Shown: positions 36,457-46,196, counted from the first letter of the stretch. The stretch is DNA of 64,000 bases from Planococcus shixiaomingii (GCF_030413615.1 NZ_CP129236.1:3208001-3272000); one strand, 5' to 3'. The notes: a model not told the origin generated them from the sequence alone. Translations and numbers: made by a program.

Positions 36457-36720
36457 TTAAAAATCAAACAATGAATCTCCGTTGGCGTCTTCTTCTTTCA
36501 GCTTGTTTTCAGCTAAAGAGATTTGAGGGCTCGGAGACGGGGACGCGAGCGGCACGGCATGCGGCGTTTTGTTTTGTCCATGATCGTCTTCATCCAATAA
36601 TAAATTGCATAAAGTCCGAATGGCAACAACCGATTCACGCATTTTTGCCGGATCTTGGGTCCGCGCTTTGCTGGCGTATTTCTCGATTTCACTCAAAATA
36701 CGTGCAGGTGCGACAGCCAT
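36457..36720 (-). CDS. ywdI: YwdI family protein (DUF5327)
   Basis: 87 aa. Helical N-terminus (ARILSEIEKYASKARTQDPAKM, AIRTLCNLLLDED) and a Pro/Ser-rich disordered tail ending GDSLFDF. Uncharacterised; identified from its helical start and from position between ung and ywdK. ATG at 36720 has GAAAGGGGGATTTACG upstream. Confidence 0.8.
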   Translation of the reverse strand: MAVAPARILSEIEKYASKARTQDPAKMRESVVAIRTLCNLLLDEDDHGQNKTPHAVPLASPSPSPQISLAENKLKEEDANGDSLFDF

Positions 36721-36779
36721 CGTAAATCCCCCTTTCGTTTCTAGTCTCTTTCATTTTAACATGCCAGTCCAAAAGCGCA

Positions 36780-37454
36780 TTAAGCAAGGCAAAAATCGAT
36801 TGGTTGCTGTCCGCGCTTCTGTAACATTTCGTTCACTTTTGAATATGGCCGGCTGCCGAAAAATCCCCGGCTCGCACTGAGCGGGCTCGGGTGCGGCGCT
36901 TCAATCACATCGTGGCGCTCCAAATCGATAAGCGGCTTCTTCTTTTGCGCAGGTCTGCCCCACAAGACGAAAATAACCGGTTCTTCACGCGCTGACAATT
37001 TGCGGATCACTTCATCCGTAAATGCCTCCCAGCCTTGGTCCCTATGGGAATTGGCTTGGCCGGCACGCACTGTCAGCACCGTATTGAGCATCATGACGCC
37101 TTGGTCGGCCCATTTTGTCAACGTGCCGTCTTTCGGCTTTTGGCAGCCGAGGTCCTCTTCCAGCTCTTTCAGCATATTGCGCAAGCTCGGCGGATGCGGC
37201 ACTCCCGGCTGAACCGAAAAACTTAACCCGTGTGCTTGACCTGGACCATGGTACGGATCTTGCCCCAAAATGACGACTTTGACTTCTTCGTAAGCCGTGT
37301 GTTCAAAAGCCGTCCAAATATTTTCTTTTGCAGGATAGACGGTTTCGTTGGCATATTCCGCTTTCAAAAATTCCCGCAGCTTCAAATAATACGGCTTATC
37401 GAATTCTTCTCCTACCACGTCTTGCCAATCGTTTTGAAAAATCTTCTTTCCCAT
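36780..37454 (-). CDS. ung: Uracil-DNA glycosylase
   Basis: Removes uracil from DNA, family 1. 224 aa from ATG at 37454 ([13 protein letters not shown]) with GGGGG eight bases upstream; an in-frame GTG nine bases earlier is too close to the ribosome site. Catalytic water-activating Asp in [18 protein letters not shown], substrate-stacking segment, and His loop [13 protein letters not shown]. Standard family length. It follows a DUF4230 gene with a 12-base gap. Confidence 0.95.
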   Translation of the reverse strand: MGKKIFQNDWQDVVGEEFDKPYYLKLREFLKAEYANETVYPAKENIWTAFEHTAYEEVKVVILGQDPYHGPGQAHGLSFSVQPGVPHPPSLRNMLKELEEDLGCQKPKDGTLTKWADQGVMMLNTVLTVRAGQANSHRDQGWEAFTDEVIRKLSAREEPVIFVLWGRPAQKKKPLIDLERHDVIEAPHPSPLSASRGFFGSRPYSKVNEMLQKRGQQPIDFCLA

Positions 37455-37466
37455 AGACGGCACCCC

Positions 37467-38186
37467 CTAGTCTTCGAATTGGATTTTCACATCATAATCG
37501 ACCAGTTTGAACATTTCTTGGACAGAACGCGCTGCGTTATCTTCTGCAGTATTCAACAATCCTTGGCCAGTCGTTTCTTCCACCATCATTTTCTTCGCTT
37601 CTTCCGCGAGCTCGTATGCTTCCGAAATATCAGTGTCTCCCCGTAGAAGCCCCTCGTACGAATACACTTCCACTTTGTCCATGAACAATTCAGGGCCGCC
37701 CAAAATTGTTGCAGGCGGCAAAGTGAGTGTTGCCGTTTTGGCTTCTTCATCCAGTTCAATGTCTTCTTCGGTCACTTTAGAAAAATCAATGCCCGCACGC
37801 ACCGAGCCGGGAATCACGACCAGCAATTGGCGCTTCGTCCCCGGCAAGTCCAAGCCGATTTCCTTCCCGAATACCGCGTTGTCTTGCCGCTCGATAACAA
37901 CTTTCGAGAGAGCTTCGGCAGTAGACAGTTCATTCAAATCCTGGATTTGTTCTAAAAACGCGCCTTTGCTTTCGGTTGCTGTACTGCCTTTGATCATCCA
38001 AAACGTTCCAAGCGGCAAAGCCACCAAAAGTAAAAGCAGAACCGCAATCAGCACCAAAAACGAATTACGGAAGACGCCCATCATCACTTTTGCGCTTCGC
38101 CAAAAACCGGATTCTTTTGTATCTCCTTTTCCTTTCACTTCGTTTAATAAACGCTCGATTTCCGTTAACTTTGGATCTTTTGCCAC
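37467..38186 (-). CDS. DUF4230 membrane-anchored protein
   Basis: 239 aa with one membrane helix at about residues 42-64 (FLVLIAVLLLLLVALPLGTF) and an extracytoplasmic DUF4230 domain (about 75-239) featuring GKEIGLDLPGTKRQLLVVIPG, AGIDFSKVTEEDIELDEEAKT and TLTLPPATILGGPEL. The family is widespread and uncharacterised. N-terminal 40 residues are charged and cytosolic. It immediately precedes ung on the same strand and probably shares its transcript. Confidence 0.85.
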   Translation of the reverse strand: MAKDPKLTEIERLLNEVKGKGDTKESGFWRSAKVMMGVFRNSFLVLIAVLLLLLVALPLGTFWMIKGSTATESKGAFLEQIQDLNELSTAEALSKVVIERQDNAVFGKEIGLDLPGTKRQLLVVIPGSVRAGIDFSKVTEEDIELDEEAKTATLTLPPATILGGPELFMDKVEVYSYEGLLRGDTDISEAYELAEEAKKMMVEETTGQGLLNTAEDNAARSVQEMFKLVDYDVKIQFED

Positions 38187-38250
38187 GTGGCATCCCTCTT
38201 TCTATTCATTTCATCAGCGCCTCGTGATAGGATATCCAAAAGGGGCGAAG

Positions 38251-38508
38251 ATGATGGCTAATTTGCGTGATAAAATAAAAACGATTTCCACAACCAATGG
38301 TTCCAGCGCTCCTGAAGCGGCAAAACGGGCTGGCATCGGCTGCCTGGCATTTTTCATAATTGCTGTATCTATTCTAACATTTATCATCTCAATTGGTCTT
38401 TTCAAAAGCGGCAATTGGCTTATCGCATTATTCATACTGGTTTTCTTCGCTTTAAGCACTGTGACCGCTGCACTTCTCTTAATTCCGCAAAAGAGCGATT
38501 CATTGTAA
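38251..38508 (+). CDS. Small two-helix membrane protein, unknown
   Basis: 85 aa (MMANLRDKIKTISTTNGS...). Cytosolic basic N-terminus of about 27 residues then two hydrophobic helices (GIGCLAFFIIAVSILTFIIS and LIALFILVFFALSTVTAALL). AAAAGGGGCG lies a few bases before the tandem ATGs at 38251/38254. No family recognised. It is 61 bases upstream of pdxK and divergent from the DUF4230 gene. Confidence 0.65.
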   Translation: MMANLRDKIKTISTTNGSSAPEAAKRAGIGCLAFFIIAVSILTFIISIGLFKSGNWLIALFILVFFALSTVTAALLLIPQKSDSL

Positions 38509-38569
38509 TAGTTTCGGTTTTTGGTAAAATAAAACTATAAGATTATTCTATTTTAAAGGGGTTTGACTG

Positions 38570-39403
38570 ATGACACTTAAGAAAACTTTAACCATCGCAG
38601 GTTCGGATACATCCGGCGGAGCTGGCATTCAAGCAGATTTGAAAACGTTCCAGGAACACGGAACTTACGGCATGAACGCTTTGACCGTCATCGTCACAAT
38701 GGACCCGAACAACGGCTGGAGCCATGGCATCCATCCGATTCCGGTCGAAACGCTTCACGCACAACTTGAAACCGCTTTTTCTACCGGCGTCGATGCTTTG
38801 AAAACAGGCATGCTGCCAACCGTGGATATTATTGAAATGGCCGGCAAAGCGATTCAAAAATCCGGCTTGGAAGATGTCGTCATTGATCCGGTTATGGCTT
38901 GTAAAGGCGAAGACGAAGTTTTGTTCCCTGAAAACGTCGATGCAATGATTACACACCTTTTACCGATTGCAAAAGTCGTAACGCCGAACTTAGTTGAAGC
39001 TGGACAGCTTTCTGGCATGGGCACGCTTCAAACGGTTGAAGATTTGAAGGCAGCTGCTGAAAAAATCCACGCACACGGCGCTCAATATGTCGTCATCAAA
39101 GGCGGCAAGCAGTTGAAGCACGAAAAAGCGGCTGACTTGCTTTATGATGGTACAACGCATTATTTGCTGACATCCGAAAAAACAGATACAACGTATAACC
39201 ACGGCGCAGGATGCACGTTCGCTGCTGCCATCACGGCCAACTTGGCAAACGGCAAGTCCGTTAAAGATGCGGTCATCGACGCAAAAACTTTCGTCTCCGC
39301 TGCCATCCAGCACGGCTGGAAACTGAACGAATATGTCGGTCCGGTTATGCACGGTGCTGCCAATAAATTCGACAAACCAGAAATTGAAATTACGGAAGTT
39401 TAA
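38570..39403 (+). CDS. pdxK: Pyridoxine/hydroxymethylpyrimidine kinase
   Basis: 277 aa ribokinase-like PfkB-fold kinase: TIAGSDTSGGAGIQADLKTF at the start, GMLPTVDIIE, DPVMACKGED, TPNLVEAGQLSG and the anion-hole motif NHGAGCTFAAAITANLA. In B. subtilis the gene in this ung-ywdI-ywdK neighbourhood encodes the ThiD-like pyridoxine kinase PdxK, so a role in PLP salvage is preferred; HMP kinase activity cannot be excluded. AAAGGGGTTTGACTG precedes the ATG. Confidence 0.92.
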   Translation: MTLKKTLTIAGSDTSGGAGIQADLKTFQEHGTYGMNALTVIVTMDPNNGWSHGIHPIPVETLHAQLETAFSTGVDALKTGMLPTVDIIEMAGKAIQKSGLEDVVIDPVMACKGEDEVLFPENVDAMITHLLPIAKVVTPNLVEAGQLSGMGTLQTVEDLKAAAEKIHAHGAQYVVIKGGKQLKHEKAADLLYDGTTHYLLTSEKTDTTYNHGAGCTFAAAITANLANGKSVKDAVIDAKTFVSAAIQHGWKLNEYVGPVMHGAANKFDKPEIEITEV

Positions 39404-39411
39404 TAGATGTG

Positions 39412-39441
39412 AAAAGGAGGCCGCAATCGCGGCCTCCTTTT
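39412..39441 (+). terminator. pdxK terminator
   Basis: AAAAGGAGGCCGC / GCGGCCTCCTTTT stem followed by T-run. Confidence 0.9.
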
Positions 39442-39442
39442 T

Positions 39443-39744
39443 TTAGCTCTTTAACTACCATCACTTGTACAGCCGTAAAGATAAATTCGAAGTTTTCGAG
39501 CAATAGATGCACCGTTTGATTTTTCTCCACAGGCACTTAGACCGCCATACGGTTCAGCTCATATAGAAAACCATTAACAGCAATCATTCAACTATTGCTT
39601 TTCCATTCTTGAAATTTTTCGCCATTTCGCTAAAATATTATTTATTTATCTTAACATTTTCTATTTTCGTGTAATTCTTCGTTATCGCATTCTTTTTCAC
39701 TTTTCCCTATACTAAAAACAGAAGGATTGTTGAGGAGGAGCATT
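39443..39744. other. Non-coding gap between pdxK and yojF
   Basis: About 300 AT-rich bases. A TATACT (about 39709) upstream of yojF may be a -10 element without a clear -35. No ORF, repeat unit or hairpin beyond the flanking terminator was seen. Confidence 0.5.
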
Positions 39745-40095
39745 ATGGAATTAGTCGAAGTAAAAAAATTGCAAGTTCAACTAGATGCTTTTGCAGGCAA
39801 AGATGTATATTTGCATCTTGAAACAACCAATGGATCATACGCCACTCATTTCAACGAAGGCTTTTTTAATGCCGGCGCGTTTATCCGAAACGTAGTCATC
39901 AATTACGAACTCGGCAAAGTGGTCGGTGAAAGCCCGCACCGTGTCGGATTAAAACTTCCATACGGCTGGGTGTATGCACAAGGCATCACTCATTACGAAA
40001 TGGACGAGCAAGGCAGATTATTGCTTGCCGGGCACGACGCAACAGGAAAATTGGCGGTGGCGCTCGAAATCAGCGAAACACCGTTCAGTTATTAA
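39745..40095 (+). CDS. yojF: DUF1806 protein
   Basis: 116 aa from ATG at 39745 (MELVEVKKLQVQLD; GAGGAGGAG upstream). A small mixed alpha/beta protein of unknown function, with GKDVYLHLETTNGSYATHF and KLPYGWVYAQGITHYEMD. Conserved immediately upstream of bshB2 (yojG) in Bacillales, 13 bases apart here, suggesting a function linked to bacillithiol or a shared transcript only. Confidence 0.88.
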   Translation: MELVEVKKLQVQLDAFAGKDVYLHLETTNGSYATHFNEGFFNAGAFIRNVVINYELGKVVGESPHRVGLKLPYGWVYAQGITHYEMDEQGRLLLAGHDATGKLAVALEISETPFSY

Positions 40096-40108
40096 GGAGG
40101 AATAAAAC

Positions 40109-40798
40109 ATGGCACTTCCAGAAGAACGGCACGTACTCGTCATCTTCCCTCACCCGGATGATGAAGCGTTCGGCGTATCGGGAACGATCTCGACATACAT
40201 TAAACAAGGAACTCCGGTTACATATGCTTGCCTGACCCTTGGCGAGATGGGACGCAACCTTGGAAATCCGCCTTTTGCGACGCGGGAATCCTTGCCGGAA
40301 ATCCGCAAAATAGAATTGCAGGCTTCAGCAGATGCAATGGGCTTAACCGATCTTCGCATGATGGGCTTGCGGGACAAAACCATTGAATTTGAAGATGACG
40401 AAAAAATGGTCGGAATGATTACCGGTTTAATTAATGAATTAAACCCGTCATTGATCATCACATTCTATCCGAATCTATCTGTCCACCCTGACCATGAAGC
40501 GACAGCTCGGGCTGTTGTACGAGCGGTCCGCCGCATGAAAGACCGCCCGAAACTCCATTGTGTCGCTTTCGCAAACGACACGCTTGACGTACTTGGGGAT
40601 CCTGACATTGTCCATGACATGACCGCGGTCCGCGATCAGAAAATGGGAGCAATGAAAGCTCATATTTCCCAGACTGCATGGATGCTTGAAGAAATGGAAC
40701 ACAAGTTGGCGCAAGGCGACGCCGATACCGAAAATTGGCTGACGCGCGAGCGGTTTTACGCGTACCGTTGGGATCAGGACTTCGAAGAATCATTTTGA
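40109..40798 (+). CDS. bshB2: N-acetylglucosaminyl-malate deacetylase (bacillithiol synthesis)
   Basis: 229 aa LmbE/PIG-L family zinc deacetylase that converts GlcNAc-malate to GlcN-malate, or acts on bacillithiol conjugates. Zinc-binding HPDDEAFGVSG at residues 15-25 (His, Asp, Asp) and the third ligand in SVHPDHEATARAV. BshB2 rather than BshB1 is assigned from the adjacent yojF. AAGGAGGAATAAAAC precedes the ATG. Followed by a strong terminator. Confidence 0.92.
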   Translation: MALPEERHVLVIFPHPDDEAFGVSGTISTYIKQGTPVTYACLTLGEMGRNLGNPPFATRESLPEIRKIELQASADAMGLTDLRMMGLRDKTIEFEDDEKMVGMITGLINELNPSLIITFYPNLSVHPDHEATARAVVRAVRRMKDRPKLHCVAFANDTLDVLGDPDIVHDMTAVRDQKMGAMKAHISQTAWMLEEMEHKLAQGDADTENWLTRERFYAYRWDQDFEESF

Positions 40799-40801
40799 AT
40801 G

Positions 40802-40839
40802 AAAAGGTTGGGTTTTCTAATAAGAAAACCCAACCTTTT
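40802..40839 (+). terminator. bshB2 terminator
   Basis: Perfect 17-bp stem AAAAGGTTGGGTTTTCT / AGAAAACCCAACCTTTT. Confidence 0.9.
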
Positions 40840-40944
40840 GTTATTTTTCTATAATTTTTTGAAAAAAGAATGCGCTTTCAACCGCAAAATATTGTATACT
40901 CTGAAAAGCTACATTTTTATTCAACCAGAAAAGGAGAATCATTT

Positions 40945-42300
40945 GTGAAAAAGTATCCTCTATCAACATGGTTATTGTTTTTAATCCCATCTATTTTGGG
41001 TGTGTTTTTGTTCATCGTTCCTATATCAACAAAAGAAGGTTGGGTAGTGCCTATCGCCTTGCTGGCCAATTGGGTGGCAGGTTACATAGAATCAGCAGCA
41101 CCGTGGATCATGCTGACAATTATGTTAATTGCAGCTATCGGATCTATACTTAGCATTACTAGAAAAGTTAATGAACACCACACAGTTTCATTCTTTGATA
41201 GATTATTCAATGTTAATTTGTTCTGGACGATTGTCCGGGTCATCGGAGCTGTTTTTGCCGTAATGGTCTTGTTCCAAGTGGGACCGGAAGCGGTGTGGAG
41301 TGAAGATACGGGCGGCCTTTTATTGTCTCCTGAAGGGTTATTATCATTCCTCTTTACAATTTTCTTGTTCGCAGGATTGTTTTTGCCTCTTCTAATGAAC
41401 TTCGGCCTTTTGGAATTATTCGGTACCATGATGGTGAAAGTTATGCGCCCGTTATTCCGCTTGCCTGGCCGTTCATCAGTTGATGCACTAGCTTCATTTG
41501 TTGGCGATGGAACAATTGGGGTTCTATTGACCAACACGCAGTATATTCAAAATAAATATACGCAGCGTGAAGCTGCGATAATCGGAACCACTTTTTCGGT
41601 TGTTTCGATTACGTTTGCTATTGTTATTATTCAGCGTGTCGGCCTTGGGGCATACTTCCTGCCGTATTACGGAACCGTTGTTTTAACGAGCCTGGTACTT
41701 GCGCTTATCATGCCGCGTATTTTCCCGCTGGCTCAAAAGCCGACAACATTTATGAACGGCAAGCCGGAAAATTCGATGTCTGAAGAAGTGCCGGAAGGAT
41801 ACAATGTGGTATCTCACGGCGTCGAAAATGCTTTGGCAAAAGCTGACGAAAACAAATCAGCATCAGAATTTTTTAAAGATGGCTTCAAAAACGTATTGGA
41901 TATGTGGATTGGCGTAGCTCCAGTCGTTATGGCATTCGGTACCGTGGCATTGATGCTTGCTACCTATACACCTATTTTCACGATTCTTGGAAAACCGTTT
42001 GAACCGTATTTGAATCTATTGGGCGTGCCAGAAGCTGCAGAAGCTGCACAATTGATGGTGGTCGGATTTGCCGATATGTTCTTGCCGGTTATCCTTGCTG
42101 AAGGCATGATCCAATCGGAACTCACTCTTTTCGTAGTAGCTACGATGTCGGTAACTCAACTTGTCTATATGTCGGAAGTCGGCGGACTGCTGCTTGGTTC
42201 ACGCATTCCAGTCAACATTTTAGACTTGATCGTTATTTTCCTGCTTCGTACAATCATCGCTTTGCCGATTGTTGCTGGAATCGGACACCTGATTTTTTAA
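40945..42300 (+). CDS. yjiH: YjiH-type membrane protein (nucleoside-recognition/Gate domains)
   Basis: 451 aa from the GTG at 40945 (reads MKKYPLSTWLLFLIPSI), preceded by AAAGGAGAATCATTT; the frame upstream lacks a ribosome site. About ten membrane helices, with two Gate-like repeats (LPLLMNFGLLELFGTMMVKVMRPLFRLPGR-region and the C-terminal FADMFLPVILAEGM). A hydrophilic loop of about 60 residues (270-330) separates them. The family is uncharacterised; transport of a small solute is inferred. Monocistronic. TATACT at 40895-40900 could be its -10, with a cre-like sequence just upstream. Confidence 0.82.
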   Translation: MKKYPLSTWLLFLIPSILGVFLFIVPISTKEGWVVPIALLANWVAGYIESAAPWIMLTIMLIAAIGSILSITRKVNEHHTVSFFDRLFNVNLFWTIVRVIGAVFAVMVLFQVGPEAVWSEDTGGLLLSPEGLLSFLFTIFLFAGLFLPLLMNFGLLELFGTMMVKVMRPLFRLPGRSSVDALASFVGDGTIGVLLTNTQYIQNKYTQREAAIIGTTFSVVSITFAIVIIQRVGLGAYFLPYYGTVVLTSLVLALIMPRIFPLAQKPTTFMNGKPENSMSEEVPEGYNVVSHGVENALAKADENKSASEFFKDGFKNVLDMWIGVAPVVMAFGTVALMLATYTPIFTILGKPFEPYLNLLGVPEAAEAAQLMVVGFADMFLPVILAEGMIQSELTLFVVATMSVTQLVYMSEVGGLLLGSRIPVNILDLIVIFLLRTIIALPIVAGIGHLIF

Positions 42301-42307
42301 TAAAAGC

Positions 42308-42340
42308 AAAAGGCCATTCGCAAAATGCGAATGGCCTTTT
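42308..42340 (+). terminator. Terminator of the YjiH-type gene
   Basis: Perfect 14-bp stem AAAAGGCCATTCGC / GCGAATGGCCTTTT with T-run. Confidence 0.9.
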
Positions 42341-42360
42341 TTGATTCAATAAAAAAGAAA

Positions 42361-42376
42361 ACGATGCGAGCATCGT
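42361..42376 (-). terminator. Terminator of tdh
   Basis: ACGATGC / GCATCGT stem with a two-base loop and minus-strand tail TTTCTTTTTTATT. Confidence 0.7.
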
Positions 42377-42388
42377 CTTCCCTGTTAA

Positions 42389-43333
42389 TTAAGCATGAGC
42401 CAATTTTTTCTTTAATTTCTCCAACATATCCGCTGTCATTGCATCTAAATCATATCGGGTTTTAAAGCCCCACTCTTTTTCAGCAGCTGAAGCATCGATG
42501 CTGTCCGGCCAGCTATCAGCAATCGCTTGGCGGATTGGATCCACTTCATAAGACAGTTTAAATTCCGGAATGTGCTTGCGGATTGATGCCGCGATTTCTT
42601 CCGGCTCAAAACTCATCGCCGTGACGTTGAATGCGTTGCGGTGTTCCAAACGCGAAGCGTCAGCTTCCATCAATTCGACAATCGATTGAAGCGCATCCGG
42701 CATATACATCATGTCCATGTAAGTCCCTTCGGCAATATACGAAGTATACTTCTGCTGCTCGATCGCTTTATAGTAAATGTCTACGGCGTAGTCGGTTGTG
42801 CCGCCTCCTGGCTGAGCCACGTAAGAAATCAAGCCCGGGAAACGAACGCCGCGCGTATCGACGCCAAATTTTTGGAAATAATAATCGCACAATAGCTCAC
42901 CCGACACTTTATTGACTCCGTACATCGTCGTCGGGCGCTGCAGAGTATCTTGCGGTGTGTTTTTCTTAGGTGTTGACGGTCCAAAAGCGCCGATTGAACT
43001 TGGCGTGAAAAATTGCATATCCAATTCACGGGATGCTTCAAGCGCATTCACCAAACCACCCATGTTCAAATTCCACGCAAGCAATGGTTTTTCTTCGGCG
43101 GTTGCAGACAGCAATGCTGCCATATGCATCATCGTGTCCGCTTTAAAATCTTTCGCCAACTCGTACATCCGCTGGGCATCCGTGACATCCAGCAATTGAA
43201 ACGGTCCGTTATCCTGCGCTGCCGGCCGGATATCGGTCGCCAACACATTGTCCACTCCATATATACCTTGTAATTTCCCAACCAGTTCAGAGCCGATTTG
43301 CCCCAATGCCCCAGTAATCATAATTCGTTTCAT
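42389..43333 (-). CDS. tdh: L-threonine 3-dehydrogenase, NAD-dependent epimerase type
   Basis: 314 aa short-chain dehydrogenase (extended epimerase) type TDH, oxidising threonine to 2-amino-3-ketobutyrate. Start ATG at 43333 ([17 protein letters not shown]) with AAGGGG ten bases upstream. Rossmann [11 protein letters not shown], acidic ATDIR, and catalytic Tyr/Lys in [26 protein letters not shown] and RFPGLISY follow the TDH subtype. A kbl gene 4 kb away supplies the next enzyme, supporting threonine over a sugar-nucleotide substrate. Differs from the zinc-type Tdh of B. subtilis and E. coli. Confidence 0.88.
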   Translation of the reverse strand: MKRIMITGALGQIGSELVGKLQGIYGVDNVLATDIRPAAQDNGPFQLLDVTDAQRMYELAKDFKADTMMHMAALLSATAEEKPLLAWNLNMGGLVNALEASRELDMQFFTPSSIGAFGPSTPKKNTPQDTLQRPTTMYGVNKVSGELLCDYYFQKFGVDTRGVRFPGLISYVAQPGGGTTDYAVDIYYKAIEQQKYTSYIAEGTYMDMMYMPDALQSIVELMEADASRLEHRNAFNVTAMSFEPEEIAASIRKHIPEFKLSYEVDPIRQAIADSWPDSIDASAAEKEWGFKTRYDLDAMTADMLEKLKKKLAHA

Positions 43334-43537
43334 TAATTCGAACCCCTTCCCGTAAATAAACAATTGTCCGCTCCAAAAAAACATTTTAGAAAATATTTCT
43401 ATTGATCCGACAAGATTTCCTATGGTGTCATTATAAGTTGTTCGCTTTAAAAACACAATTACTTTTGCTATTCAAAACCTTGTGCAAAGTTCTCCATTCC
43501 TTCTTTTTAACAGATATCCTAATTCCAAACTATTTAA

Positions 43538-43566
43538 TTGAGATGGTGAATAAGGGGTGCTATAAT
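43538..43566 (+). promoter_or_regulatory. Promoter of the cystine-type ABC operon
   Basis: TTGAGA (43538-43543), exactly 17 bases, TATAAT (43561-43566), followed by an approximately 195-base untranslated leader. The leader holds two copies of a palindrome, TTATTAATAA, in the context TTATTAATAAGATTTT (43601-43616) and TTATTAATAAAATTTT (43730-43745). No known riboswitch motif was recognised in the leader. Confidence 0.7.
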
Positions 43567-43767
43567 GAAACAGCTCCGGAAGCATAGCTTGTGGGTACTG
43601 TTATTAATAAGATTTTCCACCCTTTAAACCGACTATTCCACTCTGCTTAGTTTTACCGTTTCTGTTACATATATAAAGGGTATAAAAGACGTGAGTATGG
43701 ACATAAAGTAAAGGAACCTTGGAAATGGTTTATTAATAAAATTTTATAGGAAATAGAGGAGATCAAA

Positions 43768-44598
43768 ATGAAAAAGTTAAGCTTATTTTTATTATTGCTG
43801 GTAGGTGCTGTAGTCATACTGGCTGCTTGCGGCGGAGGTTCACCTAAAGAAGACCCAACAACTGATGATGCGGCAGGCTCTGGCTCTACTGAACAAGACG
43901 CATTGGCGAAAATTCAGGAAGAAGGGAAGCTAATTGTTGGTACAGAAGGAACGTACCCTCCTTTCACTTTCCACGATGAGTCTGGAAAATTGACTGGTTT
44001 TGACGTAGAAATTGCACAAGAAGTCGGGAAACGCCTTGGCGTTGAGGTAGAATTCCTTGAAACGCAATGGGATGCAATGTTTGCAGGGCTTGACGCAGGA
44101 CGCTTCGACATGGTCGCTAACCAAGTCGGCATCAACGATGAGCGCAAAGCAAGCTACGAGTTCTCAGATCCATACATCACTTCTAATGCAGTACTGGTAG
44201 TCGGAAAAGATAACAACGAAATCAAGAGTTTTGAAGATTTAGAAGGAAAAGTGTCCGCCCAATCTTTGACAAGCAACTACGCAGAAACAGCAAAATCATT
44301 CGGTGCTGAACTTGAAGGCGTTGAAGGATTTAACCAAGCAATTGAATTGCTGAACTCTGGCCGTGTTGACGCTACGGTCAACGACAACTTGACTGTATTG
44401 GACTTCTTGAAGCAGCGTCCTGACGCGAAAATTAAAGTTGTAGACGAAGCTGATGCGGCAGCACAAAGCGGTTTGTTGTTCAAAAAAGGCAGCGGTGCAC
44501 TAGTAGAAGAAGTCAACAAAGCACTTGCTGAGATGATCGAAGACGGTACGTACGACAAAATATCAGACAAGTGGTTCGGCGAAAATGTACTTGAGTAG
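43768..44598 (+). CDS. tcyA: Amino-acid ABC transporter binding lipoprotein (cystine type)
   Basis: 276 aa lipoprotein: signal MKKLSLFLLLLVGAVVILAAC with lipidated Cys21, Gly/Ser/Asp-rich linker (22-45), then a class II bacterial solute-binding domain (LIVGTEGTYPPFTFHDESG, GFDVEIAQEVGKRLG, WDAMFAGLDAGRFDMVANQVG, LNSGRVDATVNDN). Sizes and order of the three genes match B. subtilis TcyABC (L-cystine), but the ligand cannot be proven by eye; another polar amino acid is possible. GAGGAGATCAAA precedes the ATG. Confidence 0.85.
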   Translation: MKKLSLFLLLLVGAVVILAACGGGSPKEDPTTDDAAGSGSTEQDALAKIQEEGKLIVGTEGTYPPFTFHDESGKLTGFDVEIAQEVGKRLGVEVEFLETQWDAMFAGLDAGRFDMVANQVGINDERKASYEFSDPYITSNAVLVVGKDNNEIKSFEDLEGKVSAQSLTSNYAETAKSFGAELEGVEGFNQAIELLNSGRVDATVNDNLTVLDFLKQRPDAKIKVVDEADAAAQSGLLFKKGSGALVEEVNKALAEMIEDGTYDKISDKWFGENVLE

Positions 44599-45286
44599 TA
44601 TTTTTTCTGATCCTGTCAGGTTGGAACGGCTCACGGACATTTCGCAATCATCCTGGGTTCCATTACTAGAAGGTCTGATTCAGTACACAATACCTTTATC
44701 GTTGATCACGTTCGTACTCGGGCTAGTCTTGGCAGTCATTACTGCTTTAGCCCGAATTTCTACCGTTAAGATTTTTCAGATTATCGCCCGGGTTTATGTA
44801 TCCATTATCCGCGGCACACCATTATTGGTTCAATTGTTCATTTTGTTCTATGGATTGCCGACGATAGGAATCGTTATCGCACCGTTTCCGGCGGCAGTTC
44901 TTGGATTTTCTTTAAATGTCGGAGCTTATGCTTCTGAAGTGATCCGGGCATCAATCTTGTCCATACCGAAAGGCCAATGGGAAGCTGCCAACACAATTGG
45001 CATGACGTATACGCAATCACTGCGCCGCGTTATTTTGCCGCAAGCGGCACGTGTATCCATTCCCCCCCTTTCGAATACATTTATCAGTTTGATTAAAGAT
45101 ACTTCACTCGCATCGCTTATTCTTGTGACGGAAATGTTCCGCATCGCTCAGCAAGTTGCCGCATCAACTTATGAATTTTTATTATTATACGGACAAGCGG
45201 CACTTATCTACTGGGTCGTCTGCTTCTTGTTATCTGTTGGGCAAGGCAGGCTGGAACACCGATTTGACCGCTATGTATCTAGATAA
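44585..45286 (+). CDS. tcyB: Amino-acid ABC transporter permease (cystine type)
   Basis: 233 aa HisM/GlnP-type permease with five helices. The EAA loop [24 protein letters not shown] segment (here [20 protein letters not shown]) contacts the ATPase; [18 protein letters not shown] is the other family signature. It overlaps the lipoprotein gene by 14 bases, so the two are translationally coupled. Confidence 0.9.
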   Translation: MYLSSIFSDPVRLERLTDISQSSWVPLLEGLIQYTIPLSLITFVLGLVLAVITALARISTVKIFQIIARVYVSIIRGTPLLVQLFILFYGLPTIGIVIAPFPAAVLGFSLNVGAYASEVIRASILSIPKGQWEAANTIGMTYTQSLRRVILPQAARVSIPPLSNTFISLIKDTSLASLILVTEMFRIAQQVAASTYEFLLLYGQAALIYWVVCFLLSVGQGRLEHRFDRYVSR

Positions 45287-45321
45287 TAAAGGCATTCAAC
45301 AACTGCAGTAAGGAGCGAGCC

Positions 45322-46071
45322 ATGATTTCCATTAGAAATTTACACAAAAAGTTTGGCGATCTTGAAGTGCTGAAAGGCATCGACCTCGATGTCCAAAAAG
45401 GGCAAGCCGTTGTTGTCATCGGACCTTCCGGATCAGGCAAGACAACGTTTCTAAGGTGTTTGAACATATTGGAGACACCGTCTGCCGGCACAGTGACAAT
45501 CGACGAGCAGACCGCTGACTTTTCAAAACCATTTTCAAAAAAACAAGTGACGGCTTTCCGCAAACAATCCGCCATGGTTTTTCAGCATTACAATTTGTTT
45601 CCGCATATGACGGCTATTGAAAACGTCATGGAAGGCCCGGTCATCGTCCAGAAACAAAACAAAGCGGATGCGCGCAAAAAAGCCGCACAATTGCTGGAAA
45701 AAGTCGGGCTCGGAGATAAAATGGATTTTTACCCGTTCCAGTTATCTGGCGGCCAGCAACAGCGCGTCGGAATTGCCCGTGCACTTGCGCTGGAACCGAA
45801 AGTGATGCTGTTTGACGAACCGACTTCGGCACTCGATCCGGAACTGGTAGGTGAAGTGCTGCAAGTTATGAAAGATTTGGCCTCTGAAGGTCTAACAATG
45901 GTCGTTGTCACGCACGAGATGCGTTTTGCTAAAGGCGTTGCCGATGAAGTGCTATTTATGGACGGCGGCAAAATTGTCGAACGCGGTCGTCCAGAAGATG
46001 TCTTCAACAACCCGAAAGAAGCACGTACGCGCCAATTCCTAAACTTGATTGAAAAAACAGATGTGATTTAA
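45322..46071 (+). CDS. tcyC: Amino-acid ABC transporter ATPase (cystine type)
   Basis: 249 aa. Walker [11 protein letters not shown]-loop [18 protein letters not shown], signature [16 protein letters not shown], Walker [20 protein letters not shown], and H-loop [14 protein letters not shown], the standard polar amino acid uptake set. GTAAGGAGCGAGCC precedes the ATG, 35 bases after the permease. Ends in a strong terminator. Confidence 0.92.
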   Translation: MISIRNLHKKFGDLEVLKGIDLDVQKGQAVVVIGPSGSGKTTFLRCLNILETPSAGTVTIDEQTADFSKPFSKKQVTAFRKQSAMVFQHYNLFPHMTAIENVMEGPVIVQKQNKADARKKAAQLLEKVGLGDKMDFYPFQLSGGQQQRVGIARALALEPKVMLFDEPTSALDPELVGEVLQVMKDLASEGLTMVVVTHEMRFAKGVADEVLFMDGGKIVERGRPEDVFNNPKEARTRQFLNLIEKTDVI

Positions 46072-46075
46072 TCCG

Positions 46076-46099
46076 CTCGCTGCCAAATTTGGCAGCGAG
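46076..46099 (+). terminator. Terminator of the ABC operon
   Basis: CTCGCTGCC / GGCAGCGAG stem followed by TTTTTTATT. Confidence 0.9.
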
Positions 46100-46196
46100 T
46101 TTTTTATTGGAATGATTTATTCGCGGACTGTTCTATTGTATGATTATACTTACCGTGTTATTAATATACTTCTTAAACTAAAGGAGCCTGCTAAGT

